NCBI GenBank assembly: GCA_031276435.1
Contig: JAISNB010000070.1
Span: forward strand, 1 to 14,262
Origin: Burkholderiaceae bacterium
GTDB lineage: Bacteria; Pseudomonadota; Gammaproteobacteria; Burkholderiales; Burkholderiaceae_C
Length of the DNA: 14,262 nt
Direction of reading: 5' to 3'
Positions 7,592 through 13,730 of this stretch are shown here, piece by piece. Every line of letters begins with the position of its first letter. The first letter of the stretch is position 1. The notes beneath the pieces are model-generated. The model had not been told where the DNA came from. It ran no database searches and worked only from the letters and a program-made list of their open reading frames with translations. The position numbers were made by a program, and so were the translations under genes.

Positions 7592-8392
7592 TTATTTGAT
7601 CGGCGGCAGCGTCTGCACCTGAATGGGCGGCACTTGCTGGATGGTTGGCTGGGTTACGGGCTGGGCCACCACGCCGCTGGTTTGCTCCGCACCGGGGGGC
7701 GGCGCTGCTTCGGCGGCAGCGGCGTCCTTGCTGGCGCTTGCTGCCGGAGAAGACGCTGTCGTCGTCGCCCCTTCGTTGGCGTACAGCGCCTCTTCGTCGC
7801 TGATGAGGTCGATGACCCTGATCACCCGATGGACGCCGCCCGTGGTGCGCGCCACCTCGGTGGCCAGGCGGGTTTCGCGCTGCGTCAGCCGCCCCATCAG
7901 GTAAGTGGTGTTGCGCTCGGTCACGACCTTGATGCTGTTGCCCGGCACGCCATTGGCGTTGAGCAGGCCGCTCTTGACCCTGGCCGTGATGGCCAGATCG
8001 GTGGCACGCTGCGTCAGGGTCGATCCGGGGCCGACCGCCAGCTCGTTGATGACGCCGACCACCCCGGTATCCTTGCTGATCGCGGCCTGCACGCGCTGCC
8101 TGTCCTGCTCGGTTGGCACCTCGCCGCTGAGCAACACCTTGCGGTAATAACTGGTCACGTTGACGTGGCCTTTGTCGCCCAGCAGCGCGCGGACGGCGCT
8201 GCTGCCGCGGTTTTCGATTTCCTGGTCGGCCAGCACGAGGTTGGAGCTGCGCCGATCCATCACCACGGTGCTGGCCGCCGCCGCGCCGCCCACCAGTACG
8301 ACGGGCACGCACCCGATCGCGCACGCGGCCAGCGCGAGCGCGGCGCAAATTGTGCGCGCCAGGCGCCAATGCAAAGAGGTCATCATGGTCAT
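7592..8392 (-). CDS. dolP: DolP-like dual-BON-domain outer-membrane lipoprotein
   Basis: Outer-membrane lipoprotein of the DolP/YraP family, 266 aa, linked in E. coli to envelope integrity and septal peptidoglycan hydrolysis. The signal peptide ends in a lipobox; GC-VPVVLVGGAAAAS aligns with the E. coli DolP mature N-terminus, so C28 is the likely lipidated residue (C24 in LAAC is an alternative). BON1 is ~55-122 and BON2 ~131-198. A ~65-residue Ala/Pro/Gln-rich tail follows, which E. coli DolP (191 aa) lacks. The ATG at 8392 is supported by a GGAG Shine-Dalgarno and by the ATGA overlap with the diaA stop; ATGs at 8386 and 8383 are alternatives. It is the last gene of the yraN-diaA-dolP run. 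Confidence 0.9.
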   Translation of the reverse strand: MTMMTSLHWRLARTICAALALAACAIGCVPVVLVGGAAAASTVVMDRRSSNLVLADQEIENRGSSAVRALLGDKGHVNVTSYYRKVLLSGEVPTEQDRQRVQAAISKDTGVVGVINELAVGPGSTLTQRATDLAITARVKSGLLNANGVPGNSIKVVTERNTTYLMGRLTQRETRLATEVARTTGGVHRVIRVIDLISDEEALYANEGATTTASSPAASASKDAAAAEAAPPPGAEQTSGVVAQPVTQPTIQQVPPIQVQTLPPIK

Positions 8393-8988
8393 GCGGCTGT
8401 CTCCTCGTCGCCCAAAAGTTCCTGATCCAGACAATTGCACAGCACGTGCAAAATCAACTGGTGGCATTCATGCACCCGCGCTGGCCGCTCATTGGGCACG
8501 CAGATGTGCACATCGGTATCGCGCAAAATGCGGCCCAGCTCGCCGCCGCCCGCGCCCGTGACGCCAATGACGATCATCTCGCGCTCCTGCGCCGCTTCAA
8601 CGGCCCGCGCCAAATTGACCGCGCGGCCATTGGAAGAGAGCACCACCAGCACATCGCCCGGCTGCCCCAGCGCGCGCAATTGCGCGGCAAATGCGTCGGC
8701 AAACTCGCCGCGCCGCGCCACGGCGGTCAGCGTCGCCATGTCGGTGCCCAGAGCCAGCGCGGGCAATCCAGGGCGCTCGCGCTCCAGCCCGCCAATCAAA
8801 AGCGCGGCCATGTACTGCGCCAACGCGCCCGAAGCGCCATTGCCGCACACCATCACCTTGCAGCCGCTGGTCACGCAAGTCAGTAAGGCCTGCGCGGCCT
8901 CGGACACAGGCTTTGCCAGCGCGTCGGCCCACTGGTATTTCAGGTCTGCGCTGTCGACAAACTGCTGCTGAATCTGCTGCTCAAGCAT
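8389..8988 (-). CDS. diaA: SIS-domain protein, DiaA-type (DnaA initiator-associating / GmhA-like)
   Basis: Single SIS-domain protein, 199 aa. In E. coli, DiaA tetramers bind DnaA and promote initiation at oriC; the closely related GmhA is a sedoheptulose-7-phosphate isomerase. Seen here: the sugar-phosphate loop VCGNGASGALAQYMA, the ERPGLPALAL strand, ALGQPGDVLVVLSSNG, and the C-terminal helix with HECHQLILHVLC. Length and collinearity match E. coli DiaA well. At the GNG(T/A)SA.NAQHFA site this protein has GALAQY in place of ANAQHF, losing a histidine typical of the family. The yraN-diaA-dolP order supports DiaA over GmhA. Its stop overlaps the dolP start. The Shine-Dalgarno upstream of 8988 is poor. 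Confidence 0.85.
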   Translation of the reverse strand: MLEQQIQQQFVDSADLKYQWADALAKPVSEAAQALLTCVTSGCKVMVCGNGASGALAQYMAALLIGGLERERPGLPALALGTDMATLTAVARRGEFADAFAAQLRALGQPGDVLVVLSSNGRAVNLARAVEAAQEREMIVIGVTGAGGGELGRILRDTDVHICVPNERPARVHECHQLILHVLCNCLDQELLGDEETAA

Positions 8989-9052
8989 AGGCCCGGATCA
9001 TACCCGCGGATGGCACGCGCGCGACCTTTTCTGACAATGCATTGGCCCATTT

Positions 9053-9451
9053 TCAAAACCCGCACGCCGCGTCAAAAGCCCCGCGCACCCATTCGATGCG
9101 CTCGCCATCAATTGCCACCACGTCAAAGCGGCATGGCGGCGGCGTCACCTGACCATGCAAATAACTGCGCGCCGCCCGCACCAGATGCCGCTGCTTGGCC
9201 GCCACCACCGTGGCCGCCGCGCCGCCAAAACGGGCGTCGCTGCGCGCGCGCACTTCGACGAACACCACAGTGCCATCCGGCGCGCGCACAATCAAATCAA
9301 TCTCGCCGCCGCCCCGCCCGGGCGTCCGATAATTGCGTTGCAGCAGTTGCATACCCGCCGCTTGCAGGTGAGCAAGCGCCCAATCCTCCGCCCGCGCGCC
9401 GCGCTGGCGCGTGGTCAGAAAATCGAACCACTTTTTCTTCAAGAGCGACAT
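9053..9451 (-). CDS. yraN: YraN family (UPF0102) endonuclease-fold protein
   Basis: Small 132-aa protein of the UPF0102/YraN family, whose fold resembles restriction-endonuclease and Holliday-junction-resolvase enzymes; its cellular role is not established. Family landmarks are RGARAEDWALAHL near the N-terminus, the core GGEIDLIV (48-55), VFVEVRAR (63-70) and CRFDVVAIDG (107-116). The usual FVEVKxR lysine is arginine here. The ATG at 9451 gives the normal family length. It leads the yraN-diaA-dolP minus-strand run, with a 64-nt gap to diaA, and starts only 28 bp from the divergent rsmI start. Confidence 0.92.
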   Translation of the reverse strand: MSLLKKKWFDFLTTRQRGARAEDWALAHLQAAGMQLLQRNYRTPGRGGGEIDLIVRAPDGTVVFVEVRARSDARFGGAAATVVAAKQRHLVRAARSYLHGQVTPPPCRFDVVAIDGERIEWVRGAFDAACGF

Positions 9452-9479
9452 GCACCTGGCTCCATGGATCGGGTCGGCA

Positions 9480-10433
9480 ATGAATCAAGCAACCGAGTCA
9501 ACGCGGCAACCACCCCATCGCGGGGCGGCGCTGGCCGCCGCCCGCGCGGTCGCTGGCTGCCAGGATTATCCCGCCGGGGCGCTGTACGTCGTGGCCACAC
9601 CCATCGGGAATCTGGCTGACATCACGCTGCGCGCGCTGCATGTGCTGGACATGGCCGACGCGCTGGCCTGCGAGGACACGCGCCACACCAGCCAATTGCT
9701 GCGCGCCTATGGCATCGAAAAACCCGCGCATGCCCTCATCGCCGTGCACCAGCACAACGAAGCCGGGGCCGCGCAAACCGTGATCGAGCGCTTGCAAACC
9801 GGCCAGCGCGTGGCCTACGTCAGCGACGCCGGCACGCCCGCCGTCAGCGACCCTGGCGCGCGCCTGGTCGCCGCCGTGCAAGCCGCCCATCTGCGCGCGC
9901 TGCCTGTGCCGGGCGCCAGCAGTGTCACGGCGCTGCTGAGCGTGGCTGGCGCCGTCGACCCGGTGGGCGGCGGCGGCTTCGTCTTTGCGGGCTTTTTGCC
10001 GCAGCAGGCCAGCGCCCGCAACGCGCTTGTGCAAACCTTGCGGCACGAGCCGCGCGCCGCGCTGCTGCTGGAAGCGCCGCACCGCATCGTGGCCTGCGCC
10101 AGCGCGCTGGCGCCATTGGGCGCGCGCGCCATCACACTGGGGCGCGAACTGACCAAACAGTTCGAGCAAATCGTGACCCTGCCCTGCGCCGACCTGCCCG
10201 CCTGGCTGCAAGCCCAAACCGGGCGCCAGCGTGGCGAATTCGCGCTCCTGCTGCACCCGCAAACCGCCGCCGCGCCACACGCGGCCAGCAACGCGCAAAC
10301 CGGGCGCGTGCTGCGCCTGCTGCTGGCTGAATTGCCCCTCAAACAGGCGGTCAAACTCACCGCCGAAATCACTGGCGCCGCGCGCAATGCGCTTTATCAG
10401 CAGGCATTGCAAATCAAACCACCGCGCGAATAG
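9480..10433 (+). CDS. rsmI: 16S rRNA (cytidine1402-2'-O)-methyltransferase RsmI
   Basis: SAM-dependent methyltransferase of the tetrapyrrole-methylase fold that 2'-O-methylates C1402 of 16S rRNA in the decoding centre. It is 317 aa from the chosen ATG. Landmarks: VATPIGNLADIT (38-49), EDTRHT (65-70), SDAGTPAVSDPG (115-126), PGASS (144-148), GRELTKQFE, and the C-terminal LLAELPLKQAVKLTAEITG...NALYQQAL, which matches E. coli RsmI closely. The N-terminus is about 20 residues longer than in E. coli. In-frame starts at 9450 and 9411 exist but overlap yraN; 9480 is preferred, with GGATCGGG as a modest Shine-Dalgarno. Its promoter must lie at least partly inside divergent yraN. Confidence 0.93.
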   Translation: MNQATESTRQPPHRGAALAAARAVAGCQDYPAGALYVVATPIGNLADITLRALHVLDMADALACEDTRHTSQLLRAYGIEKPAHALIAVHQHNEAGAAQTVIERLQTGQRVAYVSDAGTPAVSDPGARLVAAVQAAHLRALPVPGASSVTALLSVAGAVDPVGGGGFVFAGFLPQQASARNALVQTLRHEPRAALLLEAPHRIVACASALAPLGARAITLGRELTKQFEQIVTLPCADLPAWLQAQTGRQRGEFALLLHPQTAAAPHAASNAQTGRVLRLLLAELPLKQAVKLTAEITGAARNALYQQALQIKPPRE

Positions 10434-10528
10434 ACACAGGCAGCAAACAGCCCGCATTTTTGGAAGCACCCCGCCAATTCCGCCGCCGAGCATAACCCGC
10501 GCGCGGCACTGGCGGAAAAGGCTGCTTA
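10434..10528. terminator. Convergent rsmI/lipoprotein junction with inverted repeat
   Basis: CCGCCA (10471-10476) and TGGCGG (10510-10515) are inverted arms 33 nt apart with GC-rich, partly self-complementary sequence between them. Placement between converging genes suggests transcription end, but there is no T tract and the arms are short. Confidence 0.2.
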
Positions 10529-11224
10529 TCATGGGCGCGTGAAACCACCGCGCGCCGCAAACAAATTCTGGCAGTTCTGCAAAGACCGGAGATTGGGTTT
10601 GCCCTTGTCCTGCCAACCCGCCTCATGTGCGTAACTGAACATCCTGTATTCGGAATCATTGATCTGGCAGCACACCACGTCGGGCAGTTCAGGCAGCGCG
10701 CGCGCATTTGCGCAATCCTGGTTGGTGATGCTAAAAACCGGATCGCTCGCGCCCGTTTCCGAATACTGGAGATCCACGCCATCATAGCCGTGGTCGTGAT
10801 ACACAACATCTTTCCCGGAATAGCTGATGGAACGATCCGTGACATGAACCCATTGCGTGCCGCCAGTATCATTCAGCGCGGCAATTTCGTTATCTCCTCT
10901 GTGCACCACCAGGGATTCAGGCGCGACGGTGATGAATTTCCCGTTCCAGGCAATCCGGATTTCATTGCCTTTTTCATGATAGAGAATCCGGAAACCATTG
11001 ATCTCCACGGCGTTGAGCGTGCCGTCGAACAAGCCGGTCTTGTCTTCGGTCGCCAGCATGGCGGCGGCAAATTTGCGCTCCTGCGCGTTCAGCGTCTTCA
11101 GGGAAGGCGTCTCGTCAAAAATGTTCGCCTGCTCGATTTTCAGCGCGCTCGGGGGCACGTTCCGGGAGCAGCCGGTCAGCGCAAGGATTGCCGCAAACAT
11201 GGCGGTCACGACACAGCGTTTCAT
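10529..11224 (-). CDS. Predicted lipoprotein of unknown function
   Basis: A 231-aa secreted protein that I do not recognise. It starts with a clean lipoprotein signal: MKRC, hydrophobic core VVTAMFAAILA, lipobox LTGC with C19 as the lipidated residue and Ser at +2, which favours outer-membrane sorting. The mature part is a mixed, probably beta-rich domain (for example GFRILYHEKGNEIRIAW and KFITVAPESLVV) and ends in a cysteine-bearing region (C171, C185, C186, C218) that could form two disulfides. The ATG at 11224 has AGGA about 9 nt upstream; an in-frame ATG at 11233 abuts the AGGA and has no usable spacing. A plus-strand frame over the same DNA lacks any domain and is treated as a shadow. 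It stands alone on its strand, convergent with rsmI. Confidence 0.8.
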   Translation of the reverse strand: MKRCVVTAMFAAILALTGCSRNVPPSALKIEQANIFDETPSLKTLNAQERKFAAAMLATEDKTGLFDGTLNAVEINGFRILYHEKGNEIRIAWNGKFITVAPESLVVHRGDNEIAALNDTGGTQWVHVTDRSISYSGKDVVYHDHGYDGVDLQYSETGASDPVFSITNQDCANARALPELPDVVCCQINDSEYRMFSYAHEAGWQDKGKPNLRSLQNCQNLFAARGGFTRP

Positions 11225-11531
11225 GGGATGCATCCTGTTTTGGAAAATGCCTGAATCATTCACCTGGACCAAGAAAATGTCAAGCCCGCGCCGCCGCCCC
11301 TGCGGCCAGCCCCGGCATGAGCCAAGCCATGCACCCTGCGGCGCAAACCGCGGCAATGACACCGCCCAAAGCGCCAGCAACCCGGCGCGCGGCAGCAAAA
11401 TACGCTGATTTCTTTTCAAGTGTTGTCAATCATTTTGATGCGGCGTCACCGCAATGGCGGCAGGTGGCACGACCAGAAGGTTTACGGCAATTGGAAGCGC
11501 AGCGCCACAGAAGTGAGCGCGCACAAGCACA
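11225..11531. other. Intergenic region, lipoprotein to acetyltransferase
   Basis: About 300 bp between two minus-strand genes. The part near the lipoprotein (11280-11429) contains a possible 49-codon hydrophobic ORF, listed separately. The rest (11430-11531) shows no gene, hairpin terminator or convincing promoter. A TTGACA at 11424-11429 on the minus strand has no good -10 at normal spacing. Confidence 0.5.
11280..11429 (-). CDS. Possible small membrane protein (TTG start)
   Basis: A 49-codon minus-strand frame opens directly after an in-frame stop with TTG and would encode a charged head (TTLEKKSAYFAAARR) followed by one or two hydrophobic stretches rich in Ala/Gly/Val (VAGALGGVIAAVCAAG, then MAWLMPGLAAG). 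The composition is that of a short membrane peptide, and it ends 55 bp upstream of the lipoprotein start on the same strand. Against it: no Shine-Dalgarno, a rare start codon, and GC-rich DNA that easily gives Ala/Gly-rich frames. It could equally be the decayed end of a membrane-protein gene. Confidence 0.2.
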   Translation of the reverse strand: MTTLEKKSAYFAAARRVAGALGGVIAAVCAAGCMAWLMPGLAAGAAARA

Positions 11532-12074
11532 TCAAGCCCTGTTGGCGCGCGCCATGTTGTCTTCGTTGAATTTTGCGACCAATCTGCTGTTTGCAGCCAT
11601 GATTTCCCCATGATCCGGCATGGCTGAGCTGAATATCAAATCGCAGTTGCTGTCTTTGGGCCGGAACTGATTGATGCCATATGCAATGCTGTTGGCGGGA
11701 ACATCTTTTGTGACAATGGCTCCGGCGGCCACCACAGAGCTTTCCCCCACGATGACTGGGCCTAGAATTTTTGCGCCATCGCCAATAATCGCGCTCTTGC
11801 CAATGATTGGATTGCCAAGGTTTTCCCATTCATTGCTGGTCTTGTTGAACCGCAGATTCGATCCGACCGTCACATTTTGATAAATCACAACATTCTCGCA
11901 GATTTTTGCAGCCACAATCGTGCATCCGCGCGCGTGATGTGCAAACAATACGCTTTCATCCATTTCAGCACAATTTATCTCACAGCAATAGAACTTTTCC
12001 AGCAAATTGCCCGCCACTTTTCTCAAGGTTTTGTTGCTGGAGTGGCAATTTATTTTGACCAGTGCATCAAACAT
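11532..12074 (-). CDS. Serine O-acetyltransferase-like hexapeptide-repeat protein
   Basis: A 180-aa left-handed beta-helix acyltransferase of the CysE/EpsC type, expected to move acetyl from acetyl-CoA to serine or another hydroxyl. The stretch LFAHHARGCTIVAAKICENVVIYQNVTVG (about 43-71) lines up with the CysE active-site strand, placing H47 at the catalytic histidine. Hexapeptide rungs continue in NPIIGKSAIIGDGAKILGPVIVG and SSVVAAGAIVTKDVP, closed by the loop ANSIAYGIN. It lacks the N-terminal helical domain of full CysE, as EpsC-like forms partly do. The ATG at 12074 is chosen because frame upstream of it loses all similarity; Shine-Dalgarno is poor. The gene is clearly AT-richer than its neighbours (22 of 60 bases G+C at 11941-12000, hand count), a sign of horizontal acquisition. 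The substrate is uncertain. Confidence 0.85.
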   Translation of the reverse strand: MFDALVKINCHSSNKTLRKVAGNLLEKFYCCEINCAEMDESVLFAHHARGCTIVAAKICENVVIYQNVTVGSNLRFNKTSNEWENLGNPIIGKSAIIGDGAKILGPVIVGESSVVAAGAIVTKDVPANSIAYGINQFRPKDSNCDLIFSSAMPDHGEIMAANSRLVAKFNEDNMARANRA

Positions 12075-12286
12075 GGCACAATACCCGGTTTTAAATGATT
12101 TGATAAATATTGCGCAACTGGCGCCTGGCGGCCATGGGGCGGCGAACCGCTTGCCCAATCTGGCTGCCCAGTGCGCCACGCCCATGAATGGGATGGCGCG
12201 GGATTTTCATGGACAGGATTGTAGCACAGGCTGGAATGTGCCTCGCCCATGCAAGTCGTGTTCTTGTTGCAAACGCATGCGCGCCA

Positions 12287-12301
12287 TGGCACAGAAATTG
12301 C
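12287..12301 (+). promoter_or_regulatory. Candidate sigma-54 (-24/-12) promoter
   Basis: TGGCAC (12287-12292), five bases, then TTGC (12298-12301) matches the sigma-54 consensus TGGCAC-N5-TTGC exactly, with the invariant GG and GC at the right distance. Predicted transcription would start about 12 bases downstream of the GC, near 12313, and run toward the exported peptide at 12492, leaving a leader of roughly 180 nt. Chance matches occur, so this is moderate evidence. The window encodes a sigma-54 activator (3125-4522), but a link is not shown. Confidence 0.45.
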
Positions 12302-12322
12302 GGCGCGGCAGGTTTTTGGCAA

Positions 12323-12341
12323 CCCGTCGCAAGGCGACGGG
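12323..12341. other. Perfect 8-bp hairpin in leader
   Basis: CCCGTCGC (12323-12330) pairs perfectly with GCGACGGG (12334-12341) around an AAG loop, a very stable stem. It starts about 10 bases after the predicted start of the sigma-54 promoter, so it could cap the 5' end of that transcript. No T tract follows on either strand, which argues against an intrinsic terminator. A second stem, GCGCTG/CAGCGC, lies about 12-45 bases further on. Confidence 0.6.
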
Positions 12342-12491
12342 GCCGCCCGATGCGCTGAAAATCTTGCTTGCCAGCGCCAAGAACAACCTGCCATATTGGA
12401 CATGCTATGGTGCGTTTGAAATTTTCTGGTGGATCAGGCTGCCTTCTGGTGGCGCTGGACAGATTGGAATACGGGAGGAGAGTTGTCTGTC

Positions 12492-12656
12492 ATGTTGAAG
12501 AACGGCTTTTGCCTTGCTTTTGCGCTGGTGCTGGTGCTTTTCGCCGCGTGTGTCCATGCCCGGAAGGCGCGCACGGTTTATCGCGGCACGCTGGCGGGCG
12601 TGGGCGAGCTTGTCATGGAATCCAGATGGCTGGAAACGCTGCCGCATTTCGCATGA
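12492..12656 (+). CDS. Short exported peptide or truncated secreted protein
   Basis: A 54-codon frame with a textbook signal peptide: MLKNG head, hydrophobic core FCLAFALVLVLFAAC, and a signal-peptidase-I-like V-H-A end at 21-23; FAAC could alternatively serve as a weak lipobox. The remaining ~31 residues (from RKARTVYRGTLAG) have no recognisable domain. A strong GGAGGAG lies about 10 nt upstream of the ATG. The mature part is short and stops abruptly, so this may be the surviving N-terminus of a longer secreted protein, but the two other frames downstream give no continuation that I can see. Candidate first gene behind the sigma-54-like promoter at 12287. Confidence 0.5.
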   Translation: MLKNGFCLAFALVLVLFAACVHARKARTVYRGTLAGVGELVMESRWLETLPHFA

Positions 12657-12713
12657 TTTTATCCAACAGTGCAGTGGCCTTTAACAGGCTGCCAAAACCC
12701 CAAAAGCACCTGT

Positions 12714-12741
12714 TTGTCACACTGTTTCCAGATGACATATC
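12714..12741 (+). promoter_or_regulatory. Weak sigma-70 promoter candidate before the hydrolase
   Basis: TTGTCA (12714-12719) and CATATC (12736-12741) with a 16-bp spacer lie about 75 bp upstream of the hydrolase start. Spacing is acceptable and the -35 has five of six consensus bases. The -10 is poor, so this is only a candidate. Confidence 0.25.
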
Positions 12742-12813
12742 CCCCGTCGTCTGCCACCGGCGTTTTAGCGTATCATGGGATTTGCCATTCATCCACCTGA
12801 AAAGGAGTTGCCC

Positions 12814-13704
12814 ATGCCGCGCCTGACCGCCAGGGACTTTCATCCCGAAGTGCTTAAACTTTTTGATCTTTTTGTCCATGGCCTGATCCCGCGCCGGGAA
12901 TTTTTGAAATCTGCCGCCAGGTACGCCGCAGCGGGCATGACGGCGGAAGGCTTGCTGAACGCCTTGACTCCGCGCTTTGCCGAGGCCCAGCAGGTCAAAC
13001 CCGACGATGCGCGCATCAAAACGCGCATTGCCGATTTTCCATCCCCCAAGGGCTACGGCAAGGTGCGCGGCCTGCTCGCGCAACCGGCCAATGCCAGGGG
13101 CAAGCTGCCCCTCGTGCTGGTCGTGCATGAAAATCGCGGCCTGAATCCGCACATCGAGGACATCGCCCGGCGTCTGGCGCTGGAAAACTTCATCGCCTTT
13201 GCCCCGGACGCGCTTTTCCCCCTGGGCGGTTATCCCGGCGATGAGGATCAGGCGCGCGCGCTTTTCCCAAAACTGGATCAGGCCAAGACCCGCGAGGATT
13301 TTCTGGCGGCAGTCGCCGCGCTCGAACAATTGCCCGAAGGCAATGGCAGGGTTGGCGTTGTCGGCTTTTGCTATGGCGGCGGCATCGCCAACTTTTTGGC
13401 CACCCGCTTGCCCAAACTGGGTGCGGCCATACCGTTCTACGGCAGCCAGCCCGCGGCGGAAGAAATTGCAAAAATCAAGGCGCCGCTGCTGATTCATTAC
13501 GCCGAACAAGACGAACGCATCAACGCCGGTTGGCCCGCCTATGAAGCGGCCCTGAAAAAAGCGGGCATCCAGTACGAAGCCCATATCTACCCTGGCGTGC
13601 AGCACGGCTTCAACAACGACACCACGCCCCGCTATGACGAGGCCGCCGCCCGCCTGGCCTGGAAACGCACCGTCGATTTCCTCAACGCGCACCTGCGCGG
13701 CTAA
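12814..13704 (+). CDS. Dienelactone hydrolase family protein with Tat-like N-terminus
   Basis: Alpha/beta-hydrolase of the dienelactone hydrolase (YghX-like) family, 296 aa. The catalytic triad is visible: nucleophile C186 in GFCYGGG, D233 in EQDERINAG and H264 in VQHGFNND; E106 in VVHENRG is the family's conserved glutamate. A twin-arginine-like segment PRREFLKSAARYAAAG (26-41) precedes the domain, with a ~25-residue n-region and AEAQQ as a possible cleavage area, so Tat export is plausible. Its natural substrate is not known; members include true dienelactone hydrolases and general carboxyl-ester hydrolases. The ATG at 12814 has a strong AGGAG Shine-Dalgarno at 7 nt; an in-frame ATG at 12775 is rejected for lack of one. 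The next gene follows after 26 bp, suggesting co-transcription. Confidence 0.92.
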   Translation: MPRLTARDFHPEVLKLFDLFVHGLIPRREFLKSAARYAAAGMTAEGLLNALTPRFAEAQQVKPDDARIKTRIADFPSPKGYGKVRGLLAQPANARGKLPLVLVVHENRGLNPHIEDIARRLALENFIAFAPDALFPLGGYPGDEDQARALFPKLDQAKTREDFLAAVAALEQLPEGNGRVGVVGFCYGGGIANFLATRLPKLGAAIPFYGSQPAAEEIAKIKAPLLIHYAEQDERINAGWPAYEAALKKAGIQYEAHIYPGVQHGFNNDTTPRYDEAAARLAWKRTVDFLNAHLRG

Positions 13705-13730
13705 CGCTGCCTGAAAGCACGCAAAAGCAC

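Larger units (their letters stand above)
12075..12491. other. Intergenic region with sigma-54 promoter candidate and hairpins
   Basis: About 400 bp between the minus-strand acetyltransferase and the plus-strand exported peptide. It contains an imperfectly spaced candidate promoter for the acetyltransferase near 12088-12117, a dyad GCACA-N8-TGTGC (12224-12241), a sigma-54-type promoter match (12287-12301), and two hairpins downstream of it (12323-12341 and about 12354-12385). No protein-coding frame here can be supported. Confidence 0.6.

Noticed and set aside
10625..11254. A 209-codon plus-strand frame opposite the lipoprotein
   Set aside because: No signal, domain or Shine-Dalgarno; the minus strand has a clear lipoprotein signal and lipobox.
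12075..12185. Longer N-terminus for the acetyltransferase, starting at 12185
   Set aside because: The extra residues show no family similarity, base composition changes sharply in this stretch, and the protein from 12074 is already complete for its fold.
12323..12341. Hairpin as an intrinsic terminator
   Set aside because: The stem is strong, but neither strand has a following T tract.
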